Below, one piece after another: positions 37,191 to 48,503 of a stretch of 64,000 bases of DNA. Below the pieces are notes generated by a model. It did no database searches. It had not been told where the DNA came from and saw nothing but the letters and a program-made list of their open reading frames with translations. Origin of the DNA: Ancylobacter lacus (lineage in GTDB: Bacteria; Pseudomonadota; Alphaproteobacteria; Rhizobiales; Xanthobacteraceae); contig NZ_JAHBGE010000038.1 of the NCBI RefSeq assembly GCF_018390635.1, positions 1 to 64,000 on the forward strand. Direction: 5' to 3'. Numbering within the stretch: the stretch's first letter is position 1; each line of letters opens with the position of its first letter. The position numbers were made by a program, and so were the translations under genes.

Positions 37191-37568
37191 CTACCTGCCG
37201 CCCTTTGGCGGCGTGCGGCCCGTCTCGCCGGCCGCCCGCAGCATGTTCGCCACCGCGGCACCGAAGCCGAACAGCAGGAACACGATCATTCCCCAGGGCG
37301 AGGTACCGAACAGCCGGTCGATGCCCCAGCCGATGCCGGCACCCACCAGAACGCCCGCCACGAACTCGCTTCCCAGCCGGAACGCCAGCGTCATACCCGC
37401 GGAGGTAGACGTCCGATCCGGCTCGGCCGGCTTCGCTTCCGCGCGCTTCTCGGCCCGCACCCGATCAAGGGCACCGCCGAGGCCGCGAAGGCGCCCCTGA
37501 AGCTCGGCATCGCTCTCTTCCGGCCGCCGCTCGCCGCCCTGGCCGTCCGTCTTGTTCCGGTCGTCCAT
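37191..37568 (-). CDS. atpI: ATP synthase accessory protein AtpI
   Basis: A 125-aa protein. A charged N-terminal part rich in Glu and Arg is followed by two membrane helices (FVAGVLVGAGIGWGIDRLF and MIVFLLFGFGAAVANML). AtpI helps assemble the c ring or supplies Mg2+. The ATG at 37568 begins MDDRNKTDGQ, and it heads the F0 cluster. The palindrome GAATTACGTAATTC at 37684-37697 lies about 120 bp upstream. Confidence 0.9.
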   Translation of the reverse strand: MDDRNKTDGQGGERRPEESDAELQGRLRGLGGALDRVRAEKRAEAKPAEPDRTSTSAGMTLAFRLGSEFVAGVLVGAGIGWGIDRLFGTSPWGMIVFLLFGFGAAVANMLRAAGETGRTPPKGGR

Positions 37569-37683
37569 CTCGTGCGCTCGGCTCCTGCCGGAGAAGGTAG
37601 CCCCACCCCCGAAAACCGCCGGCACCATAGTGATCGCCCGGAGAGGTGTCAAGGACGCGATCACATCTTTCAAGTGCTTGTTC

Positions 37684-37697
37684 GAATTACGTAATTC
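37684..37697. promoter_or_regulatory. Perfect 14-bp palindrome upstream of atpI
   Basis: GAATTACGTAATTC in an AT-rich patch 116 bp upstream of the atpI start. It is a likely regulator site or part of the atp promoter. Related TTACG dyads occur at 22254 and 50989. Confidence 0.4.
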
Positions 37698-37805
37698 CGA
37701 CGACAGGACGCTCTGTCGCAGGCGTTTTTCACCGCCCGCGCACCAAGGGAAGCCCTGCGTGACTTATTTGGCATACCAGAGCGCCTTCGGCGATGCGGCA
37801 AAGCT

Positions 37806-37833
37806 GCTGCCGCTCGTCGCACCCTGCGGCAGC
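37806..37833 (-). terminator. Hairpin after smc
   Basis: GCTGCCGC (37806-37813) pairs with GCGGCAGC (37826-37833) around a 12-base loop. It begins 9 bp after the smc stop, and TTTGCC follows on the minus strand. A short U-run makes it a moderate terminator. Confidence 0.5.
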
Positions 37834-37841
37834 TCGGACGG

Positions 37842-40800
37842 TCAGACCGCCTCGCGGAGCGCCTCCGCCGTGGTCAGATCGACCGACACCAGCTTGGACA
37901 CCCCGCGCTCGGCCATGGTGACGCCGAACAGCCGATTCATCCGGCTCATGGTGATGGGGTTGTGGGTGATGGTGAGGAAGCGCGTCCGGGTCAGGCCGCG
38001 CATCTCGTCCAGCAGGTTGCAGAACCGCTCGACATTGGCGTCGTCGAGCGGGGCGTCGACCTCGTCGAGCACGCAGATCGGCGCGGGATTGGTGAGGAAC
38101 ACCGCGAAGATCAGCGCCATGGCGGTGAGCGCCTGCTCGCCGCCGGAGAGCAGCGAGAGCGACTGCGGCTTCTTGCCCGGCGGCTTGGCGATGATGTCGA
38201 GCCCGGCCTCCAGCGGATCGTCCGAATCGGTGAGCGCGAGCTGGGCCTCGCCGCCACCGAACAGCGTACCGAAGAGCTGGCGGAAATGGCCGTCCACGAC
38301 GGTGAAGGACGCCTGAAGCCGCTCGCGCGCCTCCCGGTTCAGCGCCGCGATTCCCTGCCGCAGCCGCTTGATCGCCTCGGTGAGGTCGTCGCGCTCGGCC
38401 ACGAGGCCCTGGAGCTGCCCCTCCACCTCGGCCAGTTCCTCCTCGGCGCGCAGGTTGACGGCGCCGAGCCGCTCGCGCTCGCGCTTCAGCCGGTCCAGCT
38501 CGGCTTCGAGGCCGGCCGATTCGGGCAGCGCGGCGGCGGGATCGAGGCCGGCGATCTCGCGGGCGCCCTCCGGCGCCACGTCAAGCACATCGGCGATCTC
38601 GCGCATCAGATCGCCCCGGCGCTGGCGGCCGGCCTCCAGCCGCGCTTCGGCACGGACGGCGGCCTCACGGGCGCCCGCCAGCCCGTCCAGCGCGGCGCGG
38701 GCCAGCCGGTCGGCGTCGAGCTGCAGCGCCTCGGCCTCGGCCAGGCGGTCGGCGGCGGCGGCGCCCGCGGCTTCCGCCGCCGCGGTCTCGTTCAGCAGCG
38801 CCCGCCGGCGGGCGGCGAAATGAGCGGGGGCGTCGTCGAGTTCGGCACGCTCGATGGCGGCTTCCTCGCGGCGCGCCTCCAGCGCGGCGAGCCGCTCGCC
38901 GGTGCCGCCCGCGCGGGCTTGCCACGAGCCGCGCTCGCCGGCGATGGCGGACAGGCGGCGCTGACGCTGCTCGCGCTCCCGGGCGAGGCCTTCGGCGCGG
39001 GAGCGCGCCTCGGTGACGGCGGCCCGGGCCTCGGCGAGGCGGGCCTGCATGCCGGCGATCTCGGCGGCACTGTCGGTGGCCGGCGGCAGCTCCGCCAGCG
39101 CGTCCTGTGCCTCGGCCTGGGCGATGGCGGCGGCCTCACGGTCGGCCTCCAGCCGCTCGCGGCCGGCCTCCAGCGCCGCCAGCCGGGCCGCACGCTCGGC
39201 CCCGGCGCGCTCGGCGCGGGCGAGCTCGTCACGCGCGGCGTCCAGAGCGCGGGCGGAGGAACGGCGGGCCTCGCGGGCGGCGTTCTCGCGGCTGCCGGCG
39301 CTGCGCAGCGCGACCTCCGCCGCCTCCAGCGCCCGGCGCTGGGTGGCCACCTCGGCGCGGGCGCCGTCGAGCCGGGCCTCGATATCGGCGAGCCGGTTGC
39401 GCTCGGCGAGGCGGCGGGCGGCGGCGGTGGGCGCCTCCGCGGCGGCATCGAAGCCGTCCCACCGCCAGACGTCACCTTCCACCGAAACCAGACGCTGTCC
39501 CGGCCTGAGGCCAGCGGCGAGACGAAGGCCCTGGTCGCGCGGCACCACGCCGATCTGCGAGAGCCGGCGGGCCAGCGCGGGCGGCGCCTCCACATGGCGC
39601 GACAGCGGCTCGGCGCCCGGCGGCAGCGCCGCATCCTGCGCCTCCCCCGGCCGCTCCAGCCAGTGCACCGGGGCGGCGGCATCGGCCGGCGCGTCGAGGT
39701 CGTCGCCGAGGGCGGCGCCGAGCGCGGTCTCGTAGCCGCGCGCGACGCGAATCGAATCGAGCACCGGCCGCCACTGCCGGCCATGGCCGGGGTCGAGCAG
39801 CTTGGCGAGGGTGCGCGCCTCGGTGTCGAGCCGCTGCAGCGTCTTCTCCGCCTCGGCGAGCGGGCGGCGGGCCTGGTCCAGCCCGGCGCGGGCGGCGGCG
39901 TGGGCGGCCTCCGCCTCCTGGGCGGCGATCTCCGCCTCGGCCAGCGCGTCCTGCGCCTCCTCGGCGGCGACGCGGCGGGCGTCGAGGTCGTCGGCGGCAC
40001 CGTGCGTGGCGATCTGCCGGGCCTGCGCTTCCAGCCCGGTGATGTCGCGCTCCAGCCGCACCAGACGCTCGCCTTCCTCGCGAAGGCGGCGTTCCAGCGC
40101 GCCGCGGCGGGCGTGGCGCTCGGCACTGGCGGCGGTGGCTTCGGCGAAGCTGCGCTCGGCCGCCACGAGCGCGGCCTCGGCCTCCTCCCGCCGGATCGCC
40201 GCGTCCTCTTCCAGGTCGGCGGCCTCGGCCTGCGCCATGGCCATCTCCTCGGCCTCGGCGGCAAGGCGTTCCAGCATGGCGCCGGCGTCGGCGGCGAGGG
40301 CGCGCTCGCGCTCCATGTCGCCGAGGAGCTGCGACAGCCGGCGGTCGAGCTCCTCGCGGCGCGCATCGGCGCGGGCTTCGTCGCGGTCGAGCTCGCCGCG
40401 GGCCAGGGTCAGCCGCTGCAGCGCGGCGGCGGCCGCGGCGGCGGCCTCGCGGAGGGCAGGTAATTCATGGGCGGCCACCGCCGCGCGGGTGGTGGCCTCG
40501 GCCTGGGCGCGGGTACGCTCGGCCACCTCCCGAACGGCGAGGTCCAGCGTGCGCTCGGCCTCGGCGAGGCCGCCCACCGCCTCCTGCCAGCGCAGCCACA
40601 GCAGCGTCGCCTCGGCCCTGCGGATGTCGCCGGAGAGGGTGCGGTAGCGCACCGCCTGCCGCGACTGCCGGCGAAGCCCCTCAGTCTGGTTGGCGATCTG
40701 GCCGATGACGTCTTCCAGCCGGGCGAGATTGGCCTCGGCGGCGCGCAGCCGCATCTCCGCCTCGTGGCGGCGCGCGTGCAACCCGGCAACGCCCGCCGCT

Positions 40801-41297
40801 TCTTCCAGAATGCGCCGCCGCGCCGACGGCCGGGCCCCGATCAGTTCCCCGATCTGGCCCTGCCGCACCATCGCCGGCGAGCGCGAGCCGGAGGAGGCGT
40901 CGGCGAACAGGATCTGCACGTCGCGGGCACGAACCTCGCGGCCATTGATGCGGTAGGACGAGCCGGCCTCCCGCTCGATGCGGCGGGAAATCTCCAGCGT
41001 ATCGGCGTCGTTGAAGATGGCGGGAGCGGTGCGCTCGGTATTGTCGACGGTGAGCACCACCTCGGCGGTGTTGCGCGCCGGGCGGTTGGTGGTGCCGCCG
41101 AAGATGACGTCGTCCATCCCCTCGGCGCGCATCGCCTTGTAGGAGTTCTCGCCCATCACCCAGCGCATGGCCTCGACGAGATTCGACTTGCCGCAGCCAT
41201 TCGGCCCCACCACGCCGGTGAGGCCGGGCTCGATGAGCATGTCGGTCGGCTCCACGAAGGTCTTGAAGCCGGTAAGACGAAGCCGGGTGAATTTCAT
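37842..41297 (-). CDS. smc: Chromosome segregation ATPase SMC
   Basis: 1151 aa. An N-terminal ATPase half (Walker [21 protein letters not shown]) is followed by a coiled-coil arm, a hinge around residues 490-630, a second arm and a C-terminal half with signature [16 protein letters not shown] and Walker [18 protein letters not shown] compacts and segregates the chromosome with ScpA/ScpB. The ATG at 41297 begins [14 protein letters not shown]. In many Hyphomicrobiales smc follows dsbA directly; here it is 6.5 kb away on the other strand, suggesting a rearrangement. Confidence 0.97.
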   Translation of the reverse strand: MKFTRLRLTGFKTFVEPTDMLIEPGLTGVVGPNGCGKSNLVEAMRWVMGENSYKAMRAEGMDDVIFGGTTNRPARNTAEVVLTVDNTERTAPAIFNDADTLEISRRIEREAGSSYRINGREVRARDVQILFADASSGSRSPAMVRQGQIGELIGARPSARRRILEEAAGVAGLHARRHEAEMRLRAAEANLARLEDVIGQIANQTEGLRRQSRQAVRYRTLSGDIRRAEATLLWLRWQEAVGGLAEAERTLDLAVREVAERTRAQAEATTRAAVAAHELPALREAAAAAAAALQRLTLARGELDRDEARADARREELDRRLSQLLGDMERERALAADAGAMLERLAAEAEEMAMAQAEAADLEEDAAIRREEAEAALVAAERSFAEATAASAERHARRGALERRLREEGERLVRLERDITGLEAQARQIATHGAADDLDARRVAAEEAQDALAEAEIAAQEAEAAHAAARAGLDQARRPLAEAEKTLQRLDTEARTLAKLLDPGHGRQWRPVLDSIRVARGYETALGAALGDDLDAPADAAAPVHWLERPGEAQDAALPPGAEPLSRHVEAPPALARRLSQIGVVPRDQGLRLAAGLRPGQRLVSVEGDVWRWDGFDAAAEAPTAAARRLAERNRLADIEARLDGARAEVATQRRALEAAEVALRSAGSRENAAREARRSSARALDAARDELARAERAGAERAARLAALEAGRERLEADREAAAIAQAEAQDALAELPPATDSAAEIAGMQARLAEARAAVTEARSRAEGLAREREQRQRRLSAIAGERGSWQARAGGTGERLAALEARREEAAIERAELDDAPAHFAARRRALLNETAAAEAAGAAAADRLAEAEALQLDADRLARAALDGLAGAREAAVRAEARLEAGRQRRGDLMREIADVLDVAPEGAREIAGLDPAAALPESAGLEAELDRLKRERERLGAVNLRAEEELAEVEGQLQGLVAERDDLTEAIKRLRQGIAALNREARERLQASFTVVDGHFRQLFGTLFGGGEAQLALTDSDDPLEAGLDIIAKPPGKKPQSLSLLSGGEQALTAMALIFAVFLTNPAPICVLDEVDAPLDDANVERFCNLLDEMRGLTRTRFLTITHNPITMSRMNRLFGVTMAERGVSKLVSVDLTTAEALREAV

Positions 41298-41500
41298 GGC
41301 CCGAAAGTGCCGGCCTCGACCCACAAGTTCAAGTAGCACCGGGGATACGATCCACGACATGTTGACGTCGCACCTGCGCCGCCTCGCCTGTCACGGGCGA
41401 CGATGGTAACGGCCCGCACCGCCATCACCTTGCCGTTCCTGCCGGGTGAATGACACATTGCGGCAGATTATGACCTCGTAGGCCGCAGAAGGAGCAGAAG

Positions 41501-42052
41501 ATGCGCCCGCCTGTGCTCGACATGTTCGATCTGCGCATCCTGCGGGAGCTTCAGGAGGACGGCCGCCTCACCAATGCCGAGCTCTCCGAGCGCATCGGGC
41601 TGTCGCCCTCGCCCTGCCTGCGCCGTACGCGGCAGCTCGAGGAAATGGGGCTGATCGCCGATTATCAGGCGCGGCTCGACGCCCGGAAGCTCGGCCTCGG
41701 CGTGCTCGCCTTCATCCATGTGCATCTGGAACGGCAGGTCGAGGAAGCCGCGCGCGATTTCGAGGCCGCCGTGCTGGCACTGCCGCAGGTTGTCGCGTGC
41801 GACAGCGTGACCGGCGACAGCGACTATCTCCTGCAGGTGGTGTGCGAGGACCTGGAGGCCTTCGCCCATTTCGCCCACGACATCCTCATGGGCATTCCCG
41901 GCGTGCGCGGTGTGCGCTCCTCGCTGGCGCTGAAGCGGGTGAAGGAAGACCGGCGGCTGCCGCTCGACCATCTCCGGCCAACGCCTGTTTCAGTGGATTC
42001 CGTTGCCGAAAAGACAGGCAGCGGCAGGGAACCGCGCAAGACGACGCGTTAG
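41501..42052 (+). CDS. Lrp/AsnC family transcriptional regulator
   Basis: 183 aa. An N-terminal winged HTH (LDMFDLRILRELQEDGRLTN, then ELSERIGLSPSPCLRRTRQL) precedes an RAM/AsnC ligand-binding domain (ACDSVTGDSDYLLQVVCEDL). It senses an amino acid and controls transport or metabolism genes. The C-terminal tail after KRVKEDRRLPL is longer than usual. The EamA transporter gene follows 124 bp downstream on the same strand and may be its target. Confidence 0.93.
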   Translation: MRPPVLDMFDLRILRELQEDGRLTNAELSERIGLSPSPCLRRTRQLEEMGLIADYQARLDARKLGLGVLAFIHVHLERQVEEAARDFEAAVLALPQVVACDSVTGDSDYLLQVVCEDLEAFAHFAHDILMGIPGVRGVRSSLALKRVKEDRRLPLDHLRPTPVSVDSVAEKTGSGREPRKTTR

Positions 42053-42176
42053 GCGGCAGATTCTGCCGTTCACCGCCACGCTGCACCGCAACAACGCAAG
42101 GACATGCCGGCATAGGTCAACTAGTCTTACCTATATCGGCAGCGCAGTCGCGCCGCCCCGTCCGACGGAGGCAGTC

Positions 42177-43142
42177 ATGGCGTTCGTGGCAGACACCCTG
42201 ATCTCCCTCGCCGCCCGGCGCGGCGGCATCCCCGGCATCCGCGCGCTTTCGGCAGGAGCGCTCGCGGCCCTGCTGCTGAGTGGGGCCGCGCTGCTGTGGT
42301 CGGGCAATTTCTTTGTCGGCCGGGTGCTGGCCGACACGGTGCCGCCCGCCACCCTCTCCGCCGCGCGCTGGAGTGTGGCGCTGGCGCTGCTGCTGCCCTT
42401 CACCTTCCGCGAGCTTGCGGGCAATTTCGGCGTCGTGCTGCGGCGCTGGCCCTTCTTCCTGGCCTGCGGCGTGCTCAACATCGCGGTCTTCACTGTGCTG
42501 ATCTATGCCGGGCTCGCTCATACCAGCCTCATCAACGGCTCGCTGATCGGCTCCTGCGCACCCATCGTGGTGGGGCTGTTCGGGTGGCTGCTGCTGCGCG
42601 AGCGCTCCAGCGCGCGCCAGCTCCTGGCGCTCGCCGTCTCCACCGCGGGTGTAGGGCTGATCGTGCTGCGCGGCGATCTCGGCCATCTGCTCGGCCTCGC
42701 GCTCGATCCGGGCGACCTCGTGCTGTTCGCCGGCATCTGCGCCTTCGGCCTCTATGCCGTGCTGCTGAAGCGCTTTCCCTGCGAGCTGTCCACCGCCGCC
42801 GCCCTCGCCGCCAGCATCCCCTTCGGCCTCGCCGCGCTCGCCCCGGTGGCGGCCTGGGAACTCCTGCAGGGCGGGCTACCGGCCGCTCATGCCGGCGCGC
42901 TCGGCGAGGCGCTGCTCGGCATCGGCTATGTCGCGACATTGCCGACGCTCGGCTTCGTGCTCTGGGCCCGCGGCGTGGCGGAGCTGGGCCCGGCGCGGGC
43001 GGGGCAGTTCCTGCAGCTCATGCCGGTGTTCGGCGCCGGGCTCGCGATCGGCGTCCTCGGCGAGACGCCGCAGCTCTATCACGGACTGGGCCTCGGTCTG
43101 GTCGTCGCCGGCCTCGCCCTGCGCGACCGCGCTCCGGGCTGA
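42177..43142 (+). CDS. EamA/DMT-family transporter
   Basis: A 321-aa membrane protein with about ten hydrophobic segments in two EamA repeats, starting with LSGAALLWSGNFFVGRVLAD and GLAHTSLINGSLIGSCAPIV. Members export amino acids, nucleotides or other metabolites. The ATG at 42177 begins MAFVADTLISLAARRGG. The Lrp-type regulator upstream suggests amino-acid export, as inference. Confidence 0.92.
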   Translation: MAFVADTLISLAARRGGIPGIRALSAGALAALLLSGAALLWSGNFFVGRVLADTVPPATLSAARWSVALALLLPFTFRELAGNFGVVLRRWPFFLACGVLNIAVFTVLIYAGLAHTSLINGSLIGSCAPIVVGLFGWLLLRERSSARQLLALAVSTAGVGLIVLRGDLGHLLGLALDPGDLVLFAGICAFGLYAVLLKRFPCELSTAAALAASIPFGLAALAPVAAWELLQGGLPAAHAGALGEALLGIGYVATLPTLGFVLWARGVAELGPARAGQFLQLMPVFGAGLAIGVLGETPQLYHGLGLGLVVAGLALRDRAPG

Positions 43143-43153
43143 GAGCGGCTCCG

Positions 43154-44230
43154 CTACCGCAAGGGGCGGCTGGCGGCAAACCTGCGGTGCACGGCGTCGA
43201 ACAACGCGTCGAGCCCGAGCGCCAGCATCGCGAAACCGCAGCCGAGGCTGAAGTCGAGCACCCGCTCCTCCACATCGCGCGCGGCGACGCCGGCCGAGCC
43301 GGCGATCACCTCCAGCAGCAGCAGCACGAACATGGTGAGCGCGGCATTGCCGAGAATGCCGTGTATCTCATGGGCCGGCCAGCGGATGAGCGCGGCGATC
43401 ATCATGCCGGCGATCAGCCCCCAATGGCCGCCGCCGACCAGGGCGCTGACAACCAGCGCCGCCACCGCGCCGGCGACGCAGCCAAGCATCACCTCCACCA
43501 TGGTGCGCCAGCTCGTCATCACGTCGTGGCGGAGCACCAGCACGACGGCGATGAGGGTCCAGTAGGGCTTGGCGACGCCCAGCCCGACGCTGGTGAGCGA
43601 GGCGAGCGGCACGACGATGCCGACCGCCGCCGCAAAGCGCCACCTCTCCCCGGCGGTGTCGCGCAGGCGCCGGGCGATGCCGGCCGGCGCGGGCGCCAGC
43701 GAAGGCCGGGGTCCGCCCACCAGCCCATCCCACACCGCCGAGACCGCAAAACCATAGGCCACGGTCGCCAGCGCGGCCGCGGCCCCGATGCCGTCCAGAT
43801 GGATGTAGTGCGCGCCGATGGCGAAGGTGAAGCACAGAAAGCGCGAGGCCGCCGCCGCAGTCGCGTCGAGCGCCTCGACCAGCGCGTAGAGCACGCCGGC
43901 CGCCGCGAACCCCAGCGTGGTCGGCAGGTAGAGCCCGCTCACCAGCGTGCCCAGCCCCGCCCCCGCCAGCACCACGAGCCCGCCGCCGACCATCCAGCCG
44001 AAGCGCGGCGCCAGCCGCCCGCCCACATCGAGGCTGAAGCACAGGATCGCGGTCACCAGCGCGAAGATCATCCACGTGCCGACGCCAATGGTCAGCGCCA
44101 CCCCGATCGGTCCCAGCACGGTCGCGGCGAAACGCACGGCCCGCCCGATGGTGCCGTCGCCGCGCCAGGGCGGCGGACGCGGCACCGGCCCCGCGGGGGC
44201 GGACGAAACCGCCGATCCTGCATCCACCAA
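43154..44230 (-). CDS. FUSC family membrane protein
   Basis: A 358-aa protein with two blocks of membrane helices (VLGPIGVALTIGVGTWMIFA and later AAVGIVVPLASLTSVGLG, then YWTLIAVVLVLRHD). The second block with the WRTMVEVMLGCVAGAVAAL stretch is typical of the fusaric-acid-resistance-like (FUSC) family. It may form an export channel for aromatic or other toxic compounds, but no membrane-fusion partner gene is adjacent. It converges with the EamA gene and is divergent from ccrM. Confidence 0.85.
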   Translation of the reverse strand: MVDAGSAVSSAPAGPVPRPPPWRGDGTIGRAVRFAATVLGPIGVALTIGVGTWMIFALVTAILCFSLDVGGRLAPRFGWMVGGGLVVLAGAGLGTLVSGLYLPTTLGFAAAGVLYALVEALDATAAAASRFLCFTFAIGAHYIHLDGIGAAAALATVAYGFAVSAVWDGLVGGPRPSLAPAPAGIARRLRDTAGERWRFAAAVGIVVPLASLTSVGLGVAKPYWTLIAVVLVLRHDVMTSWRTMVEVMLGCVAGAVAALVVSALVGGGHWGLIAGMMIAALIRWPAHEIHGILGNAALTMFVLLLLEVIAGSAGVAARDVEERVLDFSLGCGFAMLALGLDALFDAVHRRFAASRPLR

Positions 44231-44277
44231 AGCCGGCTCCTTCCGATGGGATATCCATCCCGCCGAGGGACGCGGGT

Positions 44278-44296
44278 TTTACCCCGTCTTTACCCC
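44278..44296 (+). promoter_or_regulatory. Direct repeat of TTTACCCC upstream of ccrM
   Basis: TTTACCCC occurs at 44278-44285 and 44289-44296, exactly 11 bp apart, one helical turn. It begins 71 bp upstream of the ccrM ATG. It is a candidate tandem activator site; a cell-cycle regulator such as CtrA would be expected from other alphaproteobacteria, but the match is loose. Confidence 0.35.
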
Positions 44297-44333
44297 AACG
44301 CGTGGAGATTGTGGACGCATGTTGCGTTGCTAG

Positions 44334-45533
<1,200 letters not shown>

Positions 45534-45567
45534 GCGGGGCGGCGATCCCCCGCCGATCGCGTATGAA

Positions 45568-45591
45568 AAAGGCCGCCGGGCGGCGGCCTTT
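45568..45591. terminator. Bidirectional terminator between ccrM and the CsbD gene
   Basis: A 10-bp perfect stem, AAAGGCCGCC with GGCGGCCTTT, around GGGC. On the minus strand a run of five T follows (complement of 45566-45570), on the plus strand TTTCATT. It serves both converging genes. Confidence 0.85.
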
Positions 45592-45617
45592 CATTAGTGC
45601 GGAAGGGAATCGGCGGC

Positions 45618-45806
45618 TCAGAGGTCGGCCGCGCGCTTCACCGCGTCCTTGGCTTTGCCCTTGGCCTGCTGGGCTTCGCCCTTGATTTCCTGAACCTTGC
45701 CTTTGGCCTCGAGTTCGCGGGAGCCGGTCGCCTTGCCGATGCCCTGCTTGACGTTGCCGACGGCCTCGTTGCCGAGGCCCTTGGCCTTGTCCGCTGCACT
45801 GCCCAT
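45618..45806 (-). CDS. CsbD family stress-response protein
   Basis: A 62-aa hydrophilic protein of the CsbD family (ADKAKGLGNEAVGNVKQGIG, then ELEAKGKVQEIKGEAQQAKG). Members are small, abundant, general-stress proteins of unclear function. GGAG lies upstream of the ATG at 45806. A strong terminator follows. It stands alone. Confidence 0.93.
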   Translation of the reverse strand: MGSAADKAKGLGNEAVGNVKQGIGKATGSRELEAKGKVQEIKGEAQQAKGKAKDAVKRAADL

Positions 45807-45891
45807 GGTGATGATCTCCTGGTGAGCCGCACGATGTGCGGGTTGCTTCACCAACGCGCCGGGTGCGGCCGGGTTCACCGAACCGGCCGAA

Positions 45892-46998
45892 TTAATCGGC
45901 ATGGGCCAACACCTTGCGCATCACGCTCGGGAAGGCTTCGGCATCGAAGCCCTGCGGCGTGACCCAGCGATGGCCGGCCGGCGCCGGGGTGTGCTGCGGC
46001 AGCCGGGCGCGCCAGAGCGCCAGTTCCAGCGCGAAATGGCTGAAGACATGGCTGACCGCCGCGTTGAGCGGATGCCAGTCGGCGGCGAGCGGCGCGTGCG
46101 CGGCGACGTTCGCGACAGGCTCCGGCTCCCACGGCGTCGAGGGCACTTCCGTCATCCCGCCGAGCAGGCCCCTGGGGGGGCGTGAGCGCACCAGCACGGC
46201 GCCGTCCGGCCTTACCGCCAGAAACGCGACGCCCCGCCGCGTCGGCCGTGCCGCCTTCGCCACCTTGCGAGGGTAGAGTTCCGCCGTTCCCGCCGCGCGG
46301 GCACGGCAGGGGACCTGCCAGGGACAGAGCGCGCAGGCCGGCCGGCGCGGCGTGCAGATGGTCGCACCGAGGTCCATCACCGCCTGGGCGAAATCGCCGT
46401 GGCGGTGCGCCGGAAGGATGTCCAGCGCCAGCCGCCGGAACAGCGGCCGCGCCGCAGGCAGAGGCTCCTCGACGGTAAAGAGCCTCGCCAGCACCCGCTC
46501 CCAATTGCCGTCCACCGGAGCAGCGGCGGCGTCGAAGGCGATCGCCGCGATGGCCGCGGCGGTGTAGGGGCCGATGCCGGGCAGCGCCAGCAAGGCAGGC
46601 TCCTCCGCGGGGAAGCGTCCGCCATGGCGTTCCACCACCGCCCGGGCACAGGCATGGAGATTGCGGGCCCTCGCGTAATAGCCGAGCCCGGCCCAGGCCG
46701 AGAGCACCTCCTCCAGCGGGGCGGCGGCAAGATCCTCCACCCGTGGCCAACGGGCGAGAAAGCCCGCGTAGTAAGGCCCGACCGTTGCTACCGTGGTCTG
46801 CTGGAGCATGATCTCGGAGAGGAAGACGTGGTACGGGTCGGCCCGCTTGCCGGGCGGCGCCCGCCAGGGCAGGTGCCGGCGATGCCGGTCGTACCAGACG
46901 AGCAGCGCGGCCGGGTCCGGCCCCTCCCGAGGCGGCAAAGCAACGCCCCCCGGCTTTCGTGCGGGACCATCCATTGCTAGTTTGGCTTTCGACGCCAT
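45892..46998 (-). CDS. mutY: A/G-specific adenine glycosylase
   Basis: 368 aa. The catalytic Glu is in FLSEIMLQQTTVATV, the helix-hairpin-helix in LPGIGPYTAAAIAAIAFD, and the Asp in VDGNWERVLARL. The four cysteines of the iron-sulfur cluster are in CTPRRPACALCPWQVPC. The C-terminal NUDIX-like domain recognises 8-oxoG. It removes adenine mispaired with 8-oxoguanine. The ATG at 46998 begins MASKAKLAMDG; an ATG at 46974 is possible. It is divergent from the DUF721 gene, a conserved arrangement. Confidence 0.96.
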   Translation of the reverse strand: MASKAKLAMDGPARKPGGVALPPREGPDPAALLVWYDRHRRHLPWRAPPGKRADPYHVFLSEIMLQQTTVATVGPYYAGFLARWPRVEDLAAAPLEEVLSAWAGLGYYARARNLHACARAVVERHGGRFPAEEPALLALPGIGPYTAAAIAAIAFDAAAAPVDGNWERVLARLFTVEEPLPAARPLFRRLALDILPAHRHGDFAQAVMDLGATICTPRRPACALCPWQVPCRARAAGTAELYPRKVAKAARPTRRGVAFLAVRPDGAVLVRSRPPRGLLGGMTEVPSTPWEPEPVANVAAHAPLAADWHPLNAAVSHVFSHFALELALWRARLPQHTPAPAGHRWVTPQGFDAEAFPSVMRKVLAHAD

Positions 46999-47125
46999 GC
47001 TGTCATCGGCTCCGCGCCGCGCACATCCCACGCGCGGCCGCGCCACGATGGCGGCCCCGTCGGCGGACCGCAAGGCGGCGCCGGACTTTGGTCGAGAACG
47101 TCATGAAAGCAGGGGAAGCGACGGC

Positions 47126-47653
47126 ATGAGCCGACCGGAAGGCCCGATCCGCCGGCAGCGCACCGCTGCCCGCCCGCTCGCCGACCTCATCACCGGCAGC
47201 ATAGCGGAGAGCTGCGCCCGGCGCGGTCTCGCCGCGGTCGACATCGTGACCCACTGGCCGGACATCGTCGGCGCGGGGCTCGCGGCGCGGGCGCTGCCGA
47301 TGAAGCTGGTGTGGCCCTCCCGCCCGGATGCGGATGAGCCCGGCGTGCTGCATGTGCGGGTGGAGGGCGGCTATGCCATTGAACTTCAACACGATGCGCC
47401 CATCGTGATCGAACGGATCAACCGCTATTTCGGCTGGCGCTGCGTCGGGCGGCTCGCCCTGAAGCAGGGTCCCGTGGCGCCGCCCCGGCCGCCCCGCCGC
47501 CCGCCGCCCGAGCCTGACGCGGGGGCGCGGGGGGAGGTGGTGCGGCGAATGGAGGCGATGGGCATCGGCCCGTTCGAGGAGGAGCGGCTGCGCGACGCGC
47601 TGGCGCGGCTCGGCGCCTTCATCGCCCGCGAGCGCGGCCCGGCCGGGCGCTGA
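47126..47653 (+). CDS. DUF721 domain-containing protein
   Basis: 175 aa. The DUF721/DciA-like core (ADLITGSIAESCARRGLAAV, HWPDIVGAGLAARA) is followed by a second region (LHVRVEGGYAIELQHDAPIV) and a variable C-terminus. DciA-type proteins of this family help load replicative helicase; whether this member does so is inferred from family similarity only. AGGGGAAG precedes the ATG. The mutY/DUF721/dsbA block is conserved in the order. Confidence 0.88.
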   Translation: MSRPEGPIRRQRTAARPLADLITGSIAESCARRGLAAVDIVTHWPDIVGAGLAARALPMKLVWPSRPDADEPGVLHVRVEGGYAIELQHDAPIVIERINRYFGWRCVGRLALKQGPVAPPRPPRRPPPEPDAGARGEVVRRMEAMGIGPFEEERLRDALARLGAFIARERGPAGR

Positions 47654-47819
47654 GGTATGGCGCTGAGGTGCGTCACTCGGCGCCCATCACGCAGCGGTGA
47701 CAACACGGCGCGGACGCCTACCGTTGCCATGATCGCGCCGTGCTTGTAGGCGCTTGTGCGACCGGGTGGCGCCGCGCCCCCGACCCGTGTTCCGAACCTT
47801 GCCTCACCGGAGTTCTCCA

Positions 47820-48503
47820 ATGATCGATCGCCGTCGCTTCCTCGAGGGAGTCGGAGCCGTCGCCCTCACGGGGGCCGCGCTGCTGGCCTTTGCCAGCCCG
47901 CAGAGCTTCGGCCCGGCAACGTTCGCCTTCATCGGCGAGGCCGAGGCGCAGACCGTGAGCGCCGACAAGCTGATGGCGCCCGGCGCGCTGCCGGACATCG
48001 TGCTGGGCAAGGCGGACGCGCCGGTCACCATCGTGGAATATGCCTCGATGACCTGCGGCCACTGCGCCCATTTCCACACCACCACCTTCCCGATCCTGAA
48101 GGAAAAATACATCGACACCGGCAAGGTGAAGCTGATCCTGCGCGAGTTTCCGCTGGATGTGGTGGCGAAGGGCGCCTTCATGATCGCCCGCTGCGCCGGC
48201 CCGGACAAATACTACCCGATGGTCTCGACCATGTTCGAAACCCAGAAGGACTGGGCCTTCGGCAACAACCCGGCGCAGGCGCTGCTCGCCATCGCCAAGC
48301 AGGGCGGCATGACCGAGGAGCAGTTCAACACCTGCCTCTCCGACGCCAAGCTGGCCGGCGAGGTCGACCAGGTGTCGAAGCGCGGCGCCGAGCTCGGCGT
48401 CTCGGCGACGCCGACCTTCTTCATCAACGGCAAGAAGATCTCCGGCGCGCTCAGCCCGGAAGACCTCACCAAGGAAATCGACCCGCTGCTGCCGGCCAAC
48501 TGA
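47820..48503 (+). CDS. DsbA family thiol:disulfide protein
   Basis: A 227-aa periplasmic protein. The N-terminus MIDRRRFLEGVGAVALTGAA is a signal with an RRxFL-like Tat motif. The thioredoxin fold follows, with active site TCGHCAHFH and the cis-Pro segment SATPTFFING. It probably forms or shuffles disulfide bonds. In related genomes smc follows it directly; here a 1.7-kb repeat-rich non-coding region does. Confidence 0.94.
   Translation: MIDRRRFLEGVGAVALTGAALLAFASPQSFGPATFAFIGEAEAQTVSADKLMAPGALPDIVLGKADAPVTIVEYASMTCGHCAHFHTTTFPILKEKYIDTGKVKLILREFPLDVVAKGAFMIARCAGPDKYYPMVSTMFETQKDWAFGNNPAQALLAIAKQGGMTEEQFNTCLSDAKLAGEVDQVSKRGAELGVSATPTFFINGKKISGALSPEDLTKEIDPLLPAN

Noticed and set aside
37962-40463. 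Long open frame antisense to smc
   Set aside because: Explained by high third-position G+C of the smc coding strand; the smc protein motifs are complete on the other strand.
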